DNA of 64,000 bases from Pleurotus djamor (GCA_029747585.1 JAPEVF010000231.1:1-64000), one strand, 5' to 3'; positions 1 through 11,652 are shown, numbered from the stretch's first letter. A program made the numbers and translations. Notes: generated by a model not told the origin, from the letters alone.

Positions 1-83
1 GCTTGTGGCCTGACGCGACTCGGAGGGGGCGGGTTGAGGGTTTGGGACGAGGGGATGCCGCGACGGCGGAAATGCTGCTGGCG

Positions 84-2336
84 TTATTGATACTGGTCAA
101 TGTGGAGGGGCGGAGGAGTGCTGTTGATACTGCTGATGAAAGGTGCGAGTTCGTCAGGGGTAGGGAAGGCTGGGAGTTCGAGTGATGCTGGTGGGAAGAT
201 GAACCGTGATGGGGGATCCGCGGGGTTAAGTTCGCTGGGAATATAAGAGGCAGTAATGGAGAGGAAACCTGGAGCGGCGGTGATGGTGCGTGAGATGCGT
301 TTGAAGACATCGTTGACCTGGCGATTTCTGCTTTTGCCACCTTTCCAGGCATCAATAACCCCGATGTTGTCACCGAAGACTTCGACGCGCCCGTAGTGAG
401 GGCAGAGGAGGAGGATTGCCCGTATAAGGAGCTCGAAGCCCACTGCCTCTGCCCAAGCGATGTCCCGAGAGCCATTGAGGGTTTCCCACTGGGGGGTAAG
501 CTTCCATGCCCTCCAGTATCCGTTGATGATGATCCCGATGCCGTGGGTCGAGCTGGCATCAGAGTAGGCATCAATAGCGATGATGGGAGTACTGAGCAAG
601 ATGGGGGAGGGTGGGATGGGGTCTGAGAGGGCGGAGAGCCACCATTCAAGGTCGGGACGCAGATGCCGGGGTGGGTGGTGTGGAACGAGAGGACGATTAC
701 TGCAGATGGCAAGCATGGCATCCAGCTCCCTAAGGTAGGGTCGCCCAGAGGGGATAGCGAGCGAGGCATGGACAAGCTTTCCATGAATGCTTGCTGCCTG
801 CTCGTACGTGAACTGAGTCTCCGACAGCCATTTCTGAATCGTTGCGATGTATTTGGACGCCTTCTCAGGGGATAGTGTAACTGAGCGCGACGGGAGGTCC
901 CAAATAAACCCCAAGTACTTGATTGATGTGCCAAAAGGTTGATCTTTTGATGTTTGCCATGGGATACCAAGTGTAGCTGACAGACGATCGATGTCGTCCA
1001 TTGCATAAGTAAACACAGCATCAGCATCTGCGCGAGGGGATTCAAGTGCGAGGTCCTGGAGAGGAAAGTTGAAGTCCTCATCAAATTCCTCGGTAGCCAC
1101 ATCTTGGTGAGTGTTGCCCAAGAAGGCACGGCGTGAGCCCGTTGTAATTGGAGGATGATCGGCAAGAGCCCTGCGCCTGCTGCTGCGGTAATTGTTGTAC
1201 TGCCGAAGGTGGATGGAGGGGATTCGGAAAAACACGTGGTCGTCAACCCAGGATGATAGAGGACCAATGCCCTTGAATCTGAAAATATCCTTGGCAGCGT
1301 CATTGAGAATGCAATACACGCCCGCTGAGGGGCCCATCCCGAAGCAGACAGCTGTGTCCAGATAGAACTGCTCGTCCTCTCCACGAGCAACCATTCCGGG
1401 CCACTGTGTGTGGTGGACTGGGATGGTCCGGTAGGCTTCGGCAACATCACGAGATGCTGCTTGAGATCCCGGGGGTAGATAAGCAATGATGAGAGCGACA
1501 GTGTTGAACGTTCCCCATGTGGCCGGGAAATCGTCTGGTCCAATTTGGGAGTTGATTGATTGATTAGGGAAGTCGGCGGAAGGTGTATGAGGGAACGAAA
1601 AATTTTGAAGAAGTCGATATTTACCGGGACTGGTGGGCTTCTCCATGATGGAGAAGGGGGAGGTTTGGAAGGGGCCAATGAGGTTGAGTAGCTCGTGTCT
1701 CGTGAGAGGGCCAATATACCGCGCTTTGTCGACCTCGGCGCGAATAAGACCTCGAAAGTGATTAATATGCTCGAGTATTGTAGATTTGTTTGGAGGGGTT
1801 TGAGTGTGGTGAATAACTGGAATGTGAAGATCAAATCCGAACTGAAGGGAACTGGGTATGTGGGGGTATTTGGTAATGAGGCGAGACTGGTTGAGCAGTG
1901 AGGACCAGGCACCGATGTGGTATGGGGTAAGAGCATTATTCTTTCTGTGCTCGAGGACACGTCTGAGCGCCGTGAGCCTGGGACTCGCATCCCGAGCAGC
2001 GGTGTTTGTTGGGATGCGAAGCCTGGGGGCAACCTCCCACTCGTTGCCAGTCGATACATAGCGAGGCTCCTGATCGCAAGACAAGGTCCTTTCCCACTCG
2101 ACGTGAAGCTGCTGGGTGGGAGTTGTCCCATAGGCTTTCGAGGTTGCACTCGCTGATTCGGTGGGGATGGCGCCCAAGGCATACGGGACAAGCTGAGAGG
2201 GCCCTGCGGCTTGCCCCCGTCCGAAAATCCTGGGAGCGACTGGGCTCGTGGCGAGAATAACGAGCTGGGGACCTCCTCCTTGAAGGGTAGCGGTTACGGC
2301 TAGGCGAGGCGGAGCGTCTGCGGCTCGAGCTGTCAT
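84..2336 (-). mobile_element. Retrotransposon Pol: reverse transcriptase plus RNase H, DIRS-like
   Basis: Uninterrupted 750-codon frame. RT motif A is seen as SRDVAEAYRTIPVH, and the catalytic box as SSWVDDHVFF (VDDH in place of the usual YxDD). An RNase H domain follows: AIDAYSDASSTHGIG (first Asp), DIAWAEAVGFELL (Glu), VEVFGDNIGVIDAW (Asp), and the closing NPADPPSRF. This RT-RNase H order with VDDH and no protease or DDE integrase in the frame is usual for DIRS/tyrosine-recombinase retroelements, so I infer that class. The recombinase should lie downstream on this strand, past the left edge of the window, and cannot be seen. The first ~400 nt overlap the end of the Gag frame in another phase, so Pol is probably made by frameshifting or from its own start. 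No stop interrupts it, so it may be a recent insertion. Confidence 0.85.
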
Positions 2337-3617
2337 AGCGGTTATGGGTAGGCGAAGCAGAGCGTATGCGACTCAGGTTGTCGTGACGAGATATGGCGGT
2401 GGACCGTTGATAGCTGTGCAGTGCTAACTCAACACGCTGGGTAACGAGAACATCGGCGGGCAAAGGAGAAGCGAGGCAGGGATAAGTGCAGATAGTGGAA
2501 GGCGTTGGACATGAAGCATTTCATTGGGGACAACATGCATTGGCAGCGAAGCAGACAGGTGTATTAGGCATGGTAAAGATGTACATATAGGCGAGTAGGC
2601 ATTTAGGCATTTAGGCATTTAGGCAATTAGGCGAGATGGAGAGCAAAAGGGGTGGAAGCGAGGCAGCATGAAGGGGCAGATACTCCACTGTTAGAAGACT
2701 AGCCATATGATACAGGGAGATGACTCACGTATTCCCTATCCCTGTCCCTGCGGGTCTGGTCTTCCTGGTATACCCTGTCTCTTGTCGCGCGGAGGAGTTC
2801 CTCATTGATCTGCGCAATGGAGTAGGCTGAGTCGCTGTTGGAAATAGTATTGTGCCAGAGTCGGCGCTGTTCATCCTCGTATGTGAGAAGGGCTTGCTGA
2901 TCAATCGCATTTGATGTGAAGCGGAAGGGGTGCGACTGGAGAGCGGTGAAAAAAATGAATGAACATGTCGACGCGATCCTGCGGCCAGGCGGCGAGCCGT
3001 ATAGCCTCAACAAAGCGGGCCGCAGCTTGGGTGAAATTCTCCCATGTGAGGCACTTGTCGGATACTGCGAGCTTGGATGCTTTGGTGGATGGGGCTGCCA
3101 CTAAGCCATGGGAACCATCCGAACGTTGGATGACGGCCATTGCGTCGTCTTCGGCGGATGACGGATCTGCTGTTGTTGCTGCGAGACCGGCATTTGTGAA
3201 GTACCAGAGCTCGACCCAGAGGCCCCTGTCGAGCTTATGAAGGGCGTAGGGAGATGGTAAAATGACGGGGGTGTTAGGGACTGGCCTCTGAGGGACTGGA
3301 GCGTACTTGACCTTGTTCNTCTTGCGGTCTTCTGCCCTCGCAGATGCCACCTCCTCCGCCTCTGCCTGTGCGCGTGCTACTTCCTCGGCCTCCTGCTGTT
3401 CTCTCGAGGCTACCTCGGCAAGCCTATCCGCCTCGACCTGTTGGTTCCATAACTCGCGCTGAACTTCGTTTTGAGCGTTCCAAAGGGCTTTGAGGCGCTC
3501 CACGGCCTGTTCCTCGTTGATGCCTGCGTCCGTTACGGATTGGCGGACACGGGCGTACAGCTCGAGCGTGTAATCCGGACAGGTGAGAGTGTGGGGATCG
3601 GTAGTTAGACGTTCCAT
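1936..3617 (-). mobile_element. Retrotransposon Gag-like gene, two blocks
   Basis: Block one starts at 3617 (MERLTTDPHTLTCPDYTLEL) and has an Ala/Glu-rich helical stretch around residues 60-95. Its frame stops at 2901, but the next frame carries on with a plausible protein (EDEQRRLWHNTISNSDSAYS) to about 2729. The phase change falls on a 7-base T run (plus-strand A run 2949-2955): one T fewer makes the frame continuous. At 2728 a good donor (GTGAGT) suggests an intron. Block two (about 2450 to 1936) is Arg/Ser rich, with many RSASP-like repeats. It ends in a Cys/His cluster (CPVCLGRHPHRISEC, then CSGCESQAHGAQTC) that resembles a nucleic-acid-binding knuckle. The acceptor joining the blocks was not fixed. 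It lies directly upstream of, and overlaps, the RT frame. Confidence 0.6.
2587..2632. repeat. Short tandem repeat of an 8-bp unit
   Basis: Four to five head-to-tail copies of the octamer taggcatt, the last degenerate. They lie in the presumed intron or spacer between the two Gag blocks of the retroelement. Confidence 0.75.
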
Positions 3618-3799
3618 TACGCCGGCTTGTAGATGGCGTGATAATTAATGTATGAGATGTGAACGAAAGGAGAATTAGAAAAAGGGTGAAAAGATGCGAA
3701 AAAGTGAATGAGTATGGGCTATGGGCTAGCCGACGTGTGCGAGAAGGAGGTGGTGGTGGCAAGAGGCGATGCACCGCCACCACTCCTGCTCGCCACACA

Positions 3800-5330
3800 T
3801 AGACGAAATTCTATTTGATGTTATTTACATCACTAGAATACGATTTGTGGCAAGTTGAAGGTCGACGCCACTGCACGCGGAGTCTGAACCTGAATATTGG
3901 TCCGTGGACAAGCACGTGATCGCGTTGACATCTTATCTTATCTTCCACGAGCACTCAGGGGCAGCTCGAAACACCGTGTTCATCACGACGGTCGTCGTTT
4001 GCGTCTTGGGGTGGTTCTTCCCTGCGCCCACATCAGTCAGGTCTTCTACAAGACGACAACACACCACTGTGACAGAATGACTACCCCCTGAATACTCCAC
4101 AAAGCTGAGAATGGTGCTGACCCTCGAAGGAAGCGTCGTTTCAATTTGATGTNAACGGGGACCCTTGGGCGACTTATCGTAGGCAGATGGTGGCTGACCC
4201 ATTCGAATGGAAGCGCTCAAAACGTCGATGAAGTAGCGGCTGTGCGTTACATCCGTACAAAACATCCATCGTATCGGCGTTGGCCTGTCGCTTACCTTAC
4301 CGTTGGTTCAAACACGTTATGCCATTTGGCTTCCAAGTTTCGCCAGGATTCCGGCAATAGTAGTTCTGCTCGAAATCTAGCGAGTATCTTTGGAATCAGA
4401 TGCGAAGAAGTGCTCACTTTCTTTACCCATTTGCTCTAATGCTGCACAGGACTTGTTGATATGACGCGAAACGGCGATTTCGTGCTGGTCTCTCCACGTG
4501 AATAAAGTCCAGTGTCCGGCTGGATGTCCCCTTCGACACTTCGCGACGTTGGAGTTCAACGTTCAACTTTCAACACACTTCGGCGAGGTCGATATCAACA
4601 GTGCCTTCGTTCTAACCAGAAATTCAGTGGCAGGGTCTCCCCCAGTCCACGATCGGTGAGAAGTCTGTCATCTTCGACTCCAGCTGGAACGTTCTGACAG
4701 TGGCACAGTTCAGCCTACATCTTACATCTCATAAAGCCACAAATACGCGTCCGCAAGCTCAACGATCTGTAGCTAGTGACAGACGACTTTCCGCCGACCC
4801 TCCAGTGAGATTCGACGAATCTCGTCGCCCAGGACCAGAGAAAAACACGCGTTTTCAGCGATCGCAAATGCTTCATCCCCAGAAAGTCATGTTCGCATCA
4901 TTTCTACATGCTCAATCGCGGATACTAAGCTGTTGAAATTGCAGCCTTCCAAGCATGAGTTCGAAGCTTGGGTCATAGGGGGGATCTCCTATCTTACCGA
5001 ATAGATGAATTTCGCAATTTAGGTCAACTAAGGGTGGATGGCGTGTACAAAAGCTACCGAGTCCATAGTATAAGGATAAAATTATAGTCGAAGTACAAGC
5101 ACATGACGAATGAAGTACGCATATCGGTATGTATGGTTTCTGACGATGGATGCAAGGTGCTATTGGGGCGAAGAACCGGGTCAACACAGACGATTACTCG
5201 GATTGGAAGCTGTGACCCTCACCTGAGTACTGCGCGCATCGATAAGACATCACGCAAGCACCAGCATTCGTCAATCATCTTGAAGTGAACATCCCTTCGT
5301 GCTATACCATTTCTTTGGATGAGCAAGTGA
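3800..5330. other. Gene-free stretch upstream of the retroelement
   Basis: I see no supported gene. Open frames are short, have random-looking composition and lack splice-linked continuations. A single N sits at 4153. Some of this may be the 5' end of the retroelement or old repeat DNA. Confidence 0.5.
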
Positions 5331-5332
5331 AC

Positions 5333-5557
5333 TCAATGATTGGCGACGAAGCCACGTACAGAGGCTGATGCCGGGAGCGATCTACCTCTCGCCGAACCGC
5401 GCTGTATCTCTTTCAGCTGTATTGGTTCTCTCGCCTTGGTTTTCGCAGACGCGTTGGCAGAAGAGTTTGATTCAACCAGCGGTGTTGTGAGGAGGAGTGC
5501 GAACGTATCGCCAATCGAGCTCATGTAGGAGCGTGAGGAAGCTGATGATCCAGACAT
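5333..5557 (-). CDS. Possible small Ser/Ala-rich protein, 74 aa
   Basis: Begins at an ATG and reads MSGSSASSRSYMSSIGDTFA..., ending FVANH. It is rich in Ser and Ala with several Arg. There is no signal peptide, transmembrane segment or CaaX end, so it is not a pheromone precursor. The case for a gene is a TATA-like element (ATATAAAC on the minus strand, near 5637-5644) about 80 nt before the start, plus clean composition. It may equally be the first exon of a longer spliced gene or chance. No family recognised. Confidence 0.3.
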   Translation of the reverse strand: MSGSSASSRSYMSSIGDTFALLLTTPLVESNSSANASAKTKAREPIQLKEIQRGSARGRSLPASASVRGFVANH

Positions 5558-5636
5558 AGTTTTGCGAGAGTTGTAAGGGGCGGTGATGAGAGTAGATAGG
5601 AAAAGACGTTGAGGAGGGAAGGATCTGTCAACGGCG

Positions 5637-5644
5637 GTTTATAT
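5637..5644 (-). promoter_or_regulatory. TATA-like element upstream of the 74-aa frame
   Basis: Minus-strand ATATAAAC about 80 nt before the ATG at 5557. Spacing fits a fungal TATA box; nothing else supports it. Confidence 0.3.
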
Positions 5645-6660
5645 GGAGCTCCTAAAAACATGACATCATCCTACATCACCGACCTGGGACCCCTATACCT
5701 CCTAAGCATTAGAGACGAGCGAAGATGGCCAGTGGCAGTGAAAGTCGAGTGAAAGAGTATCTTAGGTCTTGGTGAAATAATAAATTCAGCTCGTCCGGCG
5801 AGGGGAGGGTCATTTAAGTCAGGCAGAGATATCCGGACTCGGAAGGGCCGCCTGCGTCGGCAAAACCCTTGCTTGTCTCAACCTGGTTGAATATGTATTT
5901 ATTTACATACCTATAAATGAAAACATTGTTCTGCTCTCCGTCAGTGATTAGAACAGATAGCAAAGGCTCGGCCTGAACTCAGAAGTCGAGGCGTCGAAGC
6001 TCCAGGGCGCTCAGTAATATTCCGTTGTCAGTCACGGTATAGCAAACACTGGAGTACTAGCCACTCTACTTAGAATATTAACGGTCCCTAGCGAAAGCCT
6101 CAGCGGTCTCCTAGCCTCCTTCCCTTCAATGTATCCGGGAACGCATGGAACAGAGGTGGTATCAATAACGAGCACGGAATCAAAGGTCTCGAAACGTGGG
6201 GCATCAAGTCAAGAGAAGAGATATAGCAACGGAGGCGACTGAGGCTGCAGTCACGAATGGACATACCACATCCTGACCCGGTATCATCAATGATCGACGA
6301 TATCGCCCGTGAGGGGGCTAGAGTTTGCATGCAAAGCGAAGACATCACATTCCTCAACCCTGTTTTCCGAATCATCAAGGGCCATTGAGGCACCAGGTAG
6401 CTGTCAGAAAGGCAGATACTAATCTCATCAAGAGGTCCAAAGAGCGTACAGCGAATGGGATGAACTGGGGTTGGGGGTATGTTTGGGAACCGCGTCCAGA
6501 ATGTTGGGAACCTGTTATGGTCCGATCCTCCCCTAACACTTCCCTCCTATTTATCTCCTATCTCCCCTTTTCTACTTCCTTATCCCTTCTTTCTCCGCAA
6601 GCTCCTCGAGCTCCGCTTCCTACCTTCGACTTAGCTATTCCTCTCCCTTGGACCCTTTCC
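5645..6660. other. Gene-free stretch with a pyrimidine-rich tract
   Basis: No supported gene. About 6520-6660 is strongly C/T-rich on the plus strand, just beyond the 3' end of the first F-box gene. Confidence 0.4.
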
Positions 6661-6671
6661 TTGCCTCAAGG

Positions 6672-8110
6672 CTAGACACATGTTGCACTTGGCCTAGTCT
6701 TGGCTCCGCATGTTACCACTGCTGCTCTATTACATACAGTAGGTACCTCTAGTATATATACAGGCACCCCAGGTAGAGTTACAGCTAGTCGAAATATCAG
6801 TTCTAGTTTCCCCTCACTAGGTGCTCCGTGCACAAGGTCGCTNGGGTACGCTGTCGATGAAGACCTACGCAGCGTGAAATACTCTAGAGGTGAGCAATGT
6901 GGAACAATGCAAGAACAAAGTCCCCCGAAGCGGAGAGAAGAACATACCCAAAGATGATGTCGTTTACGATTGGTACAAATTGGTCGGTTTGCCACCATTC
7001 AAACCACCTATGATTGATGCGTGTATCGCGTCTGAAATAAATGGGAGGACTGGNCGACACCNTCCTTCAAAACATATGCGAGCACAGGGGCTCGAGCCCT
7101 CGTCTCTGAAAATGAGGACGTCCAAGGTCCGGAGCTTTGGAAAGCAAGGGAGAACCTGTGGGAACCTCTCAAGCTCGCGTACTATGAAGCCTTCGTAAAC
7201 GGTATTGTTGTGGATCTGTAGGCAGAGATACTCGAGGCTCGAATCTTCGGTGTAAAGCAAGAGAGAAGGTCCTAGGTCAGAAAGAGCAATCTCTGACGCC
7301 GTCTGTGTTAATATGAACAGCATCAACGAACAGAATCTTCGGTAGCTTGAGGAGGCGACCCACCATATACATGAATTGCTTCAGGTTTGGAAAAGGCATC
7401 GAAATTTGTACGGGTGGTCCAGGGAAGACGTTGTAGTCGTAAGAAAGTGTTGTTACAGACTCGGAGTCCAAGTTCAGTAAACCGAAGGGATCGTTCGACT
7501 TGGTAATCAACGTGGTGATGTTGCATACAGGAAGAAGGACAGCAGCGGCGTCAGTGGAACAGGTGAGAGATCTCAAGGACGGCAGACTTTTCCGAGTCAG
7601 CTGCTTAAGGATGGCGAGGTCAACGCCATCATGAAGCTTCAGATATTGGAGTGTCGGTTGCGAGGAAAGGACAGCCAAAAGCGGCTCATCTCCTTCGTGG
7701 GTGGGGGTGGCATTCCAAGTCAAGTGCGTGAGGCGGGCGGCCGGATTGAACCATATTTCGCAGTGATTTGGACGAAGGTAGATCGCTAGCCTACGTAAAT
7801 TGCTGAGGAATGGGAATGCCTTGGTAAAATATTCTCCTCGGTCGGAGTCGATTTGAAGGGAGACGACGTGACGCCCGAGACGACCACCATCAATTGAAAC
7901 CTGTCGGCAAAAAAGCTCATAACGGGACCGTTCAGCTGGCGTTGGGTCGACGTTGGGGTTGGAGCAAGTGAAAACGACATCACGGTAAAGAAGGGGCTCT
8001 CCGATAACCAGAAAACGTTGGGAAGTCTGTGTGATGCACCTGAGCGAAGCGATGTCTGGGACAAGGTGGATGATTTTATGTAATATTTCGGTTGGAAGCT
8101 GTGCCGACAT
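6672..8110 (-). CDS. F-box/LRR-like protein, copy 1 of 3
   Basis: Exons 8110-7364, 7302-6948 and 6864-6672. The N-terminus (LPTEILHKIIHLVPDIASL, then GEPLLYRDVVF) is the divergent F-box of agaricomycete paralogue families; the rest reads as leucine-rich repeats. Such proteins bind SKP1 and choose substrates for SCF ubiquitin ligases. Intron 1 (61 nt, GTGGGT...ACACAG) and intron 2 (GTATGT...TAG) sit where copies 2 and 3 have theirs. Exon 2 appears frameshifted, but the two Ns at 7054 and 7062 are extra bases: without them it reads FEGGVASPPIYFRR and then INHRWFEWWQ, matching the paralogues, and the exon total becomes a multiple of three. The last exon starts GSSSTAYPSDL as in copy 2, then carries a longer unconserved tail, so the true stop is uncertain. 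Confidence 0.75.
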
Positions 8111-8228
8111 TGATTTTACGATGCGCTTCAGGAAAGGGTTAGTCTGCTTCAGAGCGATATTTGCAGAAAGGAGTCCTACAGCGATGATCGATGCTGATGG
8201 TTTGAAATCAAGAGCGTGATATCAACCC

Positions 8229-8243
8229 TCTTTATAATCACAT
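8229..8243 (-). promoter_or_regulatory. TATAAAG-type promoter motif of F-box copy 1
   Basis: Minus strand reads TGATTATAAAGAGGG about 120 nt before the ATG at 8110. A close copy precedes F-box copy 3 (11451-11465), a degenerate one precedes copy 2 (about 9790-9800), and another lies at 15662-15676. Confidence 0.4.
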
Positions 8244-8250
8244 CTCAAAT

Positions 8251-8278
8251 ATTGGCGAATTGCCACCATTCAAGGTCG
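8251..8278 (-). pseudogene. Tiny relic of an F-box paralogue (WWQF segment)
   Basis: Between copies 1 and 2 the minus strand encodes DLEWWQFANI followed by a stop. This echoes the conserved WFEWWQFHQF block of the family; 15 bases (8257-8271) are identical to copy 3. Flanking sequence does not extend the match. It may be debris from unequal exchange, or chance because of the repeated Trp codons. Confidence 0.3.
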
Positions 8279-8366
8279 TCTGACTGGGTGCTACCTCTTG
8301 CGCAAAGAATATGTGATGCGCTACACCCAGAATATGTGTACATTGATCATGTATGATAATGCGACC

Positions 8367-9654
8367 TCAAAGGTCGCTTGGGCACACCGCCGATGAAGAC
8401 CTGGACGGTGTGAAAGAAAGGGGAGGTTGTGAATAGGGAATAGGGTAACTGAGAGGAGACGGAGACATACCCGAGCGTCATATCGCCTTTGATTGGTCCA
8501 AATTGGTGGATTTGCCACCAATCATACCATTTATGAAGTACGTTTATATTGCGTTCAGAATGGATAGGAGTACTGGCGAAACCGTCCTCAAAGCATATGC
8601 GGACACATGGGGTCAGGCGCTTTCCCCGTGGTACCCACGAAACACGCAGAATGTCCAAGGTCCGGAGCTTTGGAAAGTAGGGGAGAGATTTTGGGATCAT
8701 CTGGATCTCGTTCATGAATACTTCATGAGGGAGGTCGCAGTCGATTTGTACGCAGAGATACTCAAGATTTGAGGCGTTGGTGGGAAGCGAGAGGGCGAGG
8801 CACAAATCGCTAAGACCAACCCGCGACGTCGTCTGTATCCGCATGAGCACGATCTACAGCAGTTTTGTGAGCCCAGATAAACGACCCACCCGATAGATAA
8901 ATTGCCTCAGGTTTGGAAAATGAGTTGAAATATTGAAGACTGGGCCAGGAAGGTCGTAATGGCCATAAGAAAGTGTGGTCACCGACTGCGATGCTAAGCG
9001 CGATGCATCGTCGGGAGCTACCCCAACCACCAATGTTGTAATTTTGCATATGGGAAGGAGGATTTCAGCGTCACTAGGATAACAAGTAAGGGATCTTAGA
9101 CACGGTAGACTGTCAGAGGTCAAGTGCGTGAATATTGCTGAGTCAACGTTGGCATGGACTTTGAGATACTGGAGTGAAGGTTGGGAAGAAACGATGGCCA
9201 AAAGGTGCTTTCCGTATTCTTCGAGATAATCGAGATCATCTTGGCAGATGGGAGTGACATTCCAAGTCAGGTGTGTGAGACGAACGGTCGATTTGAAATG
9301 TACGCCAGAGTGGGTTGGATCAAGGTAAATGGCCAGTCGGCGCAGGTTGATGAGGAATGGGAAAACCTCAGTAAAATATTCTACGCGGGTGAATTCGATT
9401 TGAAGGGATAAGACGTAACTCCCGAGACGGCCATCTTCGGCGACCTTGCGACAAAACAGCCTATACCGATAAAGCTCGGAGGGCGTTGGGGGATGGAGGG
9501 ATTCCGGCCAAGTGAAAACAACATCACGAAAAAGGACGGGCTCCGCAATTTTTTGAAACCGCCGAGAAGTATACGTGAGGGATTTCAGCGTTGTGACCGA
9601 GCTAAGGCGGATGAAGACCTCTGATAAGACTTCGTCCGGCAGTGGAGTTGGCAT
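8367..9654 (-). CDS. F-box/LRR-like protein, copy 2 of 3
   Basis: Exons 9654-8890, 8832-8471 and 8400-8367; the sum, 1161 nt, gives 386 aa with no internal stop. Unspliced, the frame stops at TAG inside intron 1 (57 nt, GTGGGT...ATACAG), so the gene would look broken to an intron-blind reader. N-terminus LPDEVLSEVFIRLSSVTTL and EPVLFRDVVF is the F-box; LRR-like repeats follow (FPFLINLRRLAIYL, SLPCLRSLTCY). Near the C-terminus is the family block KWYDWWQIHQFGPIKGD. The short last exon ends PSDL. It is most similar to copy 1 and also shares its downstream flank, so the two arose by local duplication. Substrate unknown. Confidence 0.85.
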
Positions 9655-9849
9655 TCTGTTTTCTGCTTCGCGGGACAGTGATCAGTCCAATCCGGAGTGT
9701 GATTGTAGAAATGAGACGTACGGCGACGAGAACCAAGGTCACTTGCCAAATGTAATGATGGTTGGAATCGCGCAAAAAATGCAGCCTTCGTCGTAATCAC
9801 ATGCCTCTCAGACAAAAGCCTGCCCTAAAATCCAATTTTACTTGGGCCC

Positions 9850-11218
9850 TTAGAGTACTCTGGTAAGTAGTGGGGTCCACAACCACTGCTTGAAGTCAAT
9901 CCAAGAATAACAGCTAATCGAGCATTTGCACCGTGAAGTAACCCCCATGGAATTTATATAAAGGAAACCAGGATACACGGATGACCGCCTATCGCAAACA
10001 GGACTATCATTAGAGGCACTTAGAAAGGGAGCAGACAACATACCCAAATGTTATATCACCTCCGACAGGCCCAAATTGGTGGAATTGCCACCATTCGAAC
10101 CATCTCCTCCCATGGGCCAACTCGCGCCGAAAGGATATCGGAGGCGCCACGACACCATCTTCCACGCAGAAACGGACGCAGGTGACTGGTTTGGGTTCGT
10201 AGCAAACGAGATCCAACGTACGAAGCTTCTTCATCTGGGACAAGGCCAGAGCCTGAGGAACTGCGTCTAAAGAATCGATGAAGGTTTGAATTTCGGGACT
10301 TCCGCGAATTTGGAATGCCAGGTATCTGAGGCCATGGCAACGTAGCTTAGGTAGAATCGAGGTGAGGAACCGTCTCCACCCAAGCTGTTCATTTAATCGT
10401 TGGAAAAGAGGTATGATAATGGGCAGAGAAAACGAATTCACACTCACGTGCGGGATAACTGCCCTACAAACGAGGCATTCAAGGTTTGGGAATGATTCAA
10501 GATAACGCTCGATTTTCGAGCCCATGTTGCATGAAAGGGCGGTGACCGTGTCAAACGTCCTGCTAGGTGCCCAACTTCCCACCTGAAGATCTCCGCGTAG
10601 TATCAATGTGTGTAAGTTACACATGGGAAGAAATCGTGCGGCCATGACAGAGGAAGTGACAAGGGTCTTTAACGAGGGTAATTGTGGCACGATAAAGCTT
10701 GGTTTCAATTTATTCAAAGAGTCATGCGGATTGATGATGATGACAAGATGTTCAATCATCGTTTGGACCTGGAGAACGTCCAGAAGTTGACGACGACCAG
10801 CCTCATCGAAGCAGGACCAGTGTAAATGAGTGAGGTTCATCTGAGTAACCTGAAGAATCTGCTGGTCTGACGACTGGAAGCAATCGTTGGTGAGAGCCAG
10901 ACGACGAAGGTTGACGAGAAGAGGAAGAATAGGTTCAACAGAAATCAGTCCGTGAACGAAGATGGATCGAATACATCGTGCGAGTCGCCCGTCGTTCTCT
11001 GAGACTTTTCTGCAGAACAAATCGCGGTAGTCATTGATACGCGAGATGCCATTTTCATAGGTACGCGATTTCTTGAAAACGACGTCGCGATACAAAAGTG
11101 GTTCTGCGAGGTCGCGGAATTGCTGTGAAGAGCCTATGATCTGTTTGAGGGAAGCGGTATCGGGGATGAATATGAATATCAAGGAGAGAACTTCATTGGG
11201 TAGCGATGTTACTGCCAT
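9850..11218 (-). CDS. F-box/LRR-like protein, copy 3 of 3
   Basis: Exons 11218-10448, 10384-10044 and 9988-9850; 1251 nt, 416 aa. The N-terminus LPNEVLSLIFIFIPDTASL and EPLLYRDVVF is the F-box. Intron 1 (63 nt, GTGAGT...GAACAG) contains no stop and is a multiple of three, so the unspliced frame stays open; I call it an intron because copies 1 and 2 have one at the same place. The block RRWFEWWQFHQFGP is conserved. The final exon starts GRSSVYPGFL, matching the GSSS.A.PSDL end of the others, then runs on for about 35 residues. This is the most divergent of the three. Confidence 0.82.
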
Positions 11219-11652
11219 TCGGGAGGGGAACAGCAGACCGAGCCTGCCAGTGACCGACTGACTTCAGCCCTCAGACACGGTAGGTGGAGACAAGGTGGAG
11301 ACGGTGGTTTCACGGCGGTGAACGTCTCAGGCGCAAGAAACTCTTGGACGCTGAAGTTTGCGATAGATCACTTTTGGAAGGAAATAAGCCGTGGCGCGAC
11401 CAGGTAAACTTGGAGGTGGGGATGGCTCAAGAACAAGACGCGTCATACCCTCGTTATAATCACAAAGGCCTCCCAAAATGGGATACGACAGGCCAGGATA
11501 TTCGTTCCCACAGGTCAAGCTCGTATTCTGTAAAGGATGACACGGAAAAAAGTCGAAAATAATTATATGGTCAAATTTGGGTCAAATAACGGTTGACATA
11601 CAGACGTACAAGCGACCTAAGAACCGAAATATAATAAGATAAATTGGGAAAA
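11219..11652. other. Intergenic, F-box copy 3 promoter and MPDU1 3' side
   Basis: No gene seen. Holds the promoter motif at 11451-11465 (minus strand GATTATAACGAGGG) shared with F-box copy 1. Confidence 0.5.

Noticed and set aside
5333..5557. Mating pheromone precursor
   Set aside because: Small frame with a promoter, but it ends FVANH with no CaaX box and has no repeated pheromone core.
6100..6393. 97-codon minus-strand frame
   Set aside because: No family signal, promoter or splice partner; residue use looks random.
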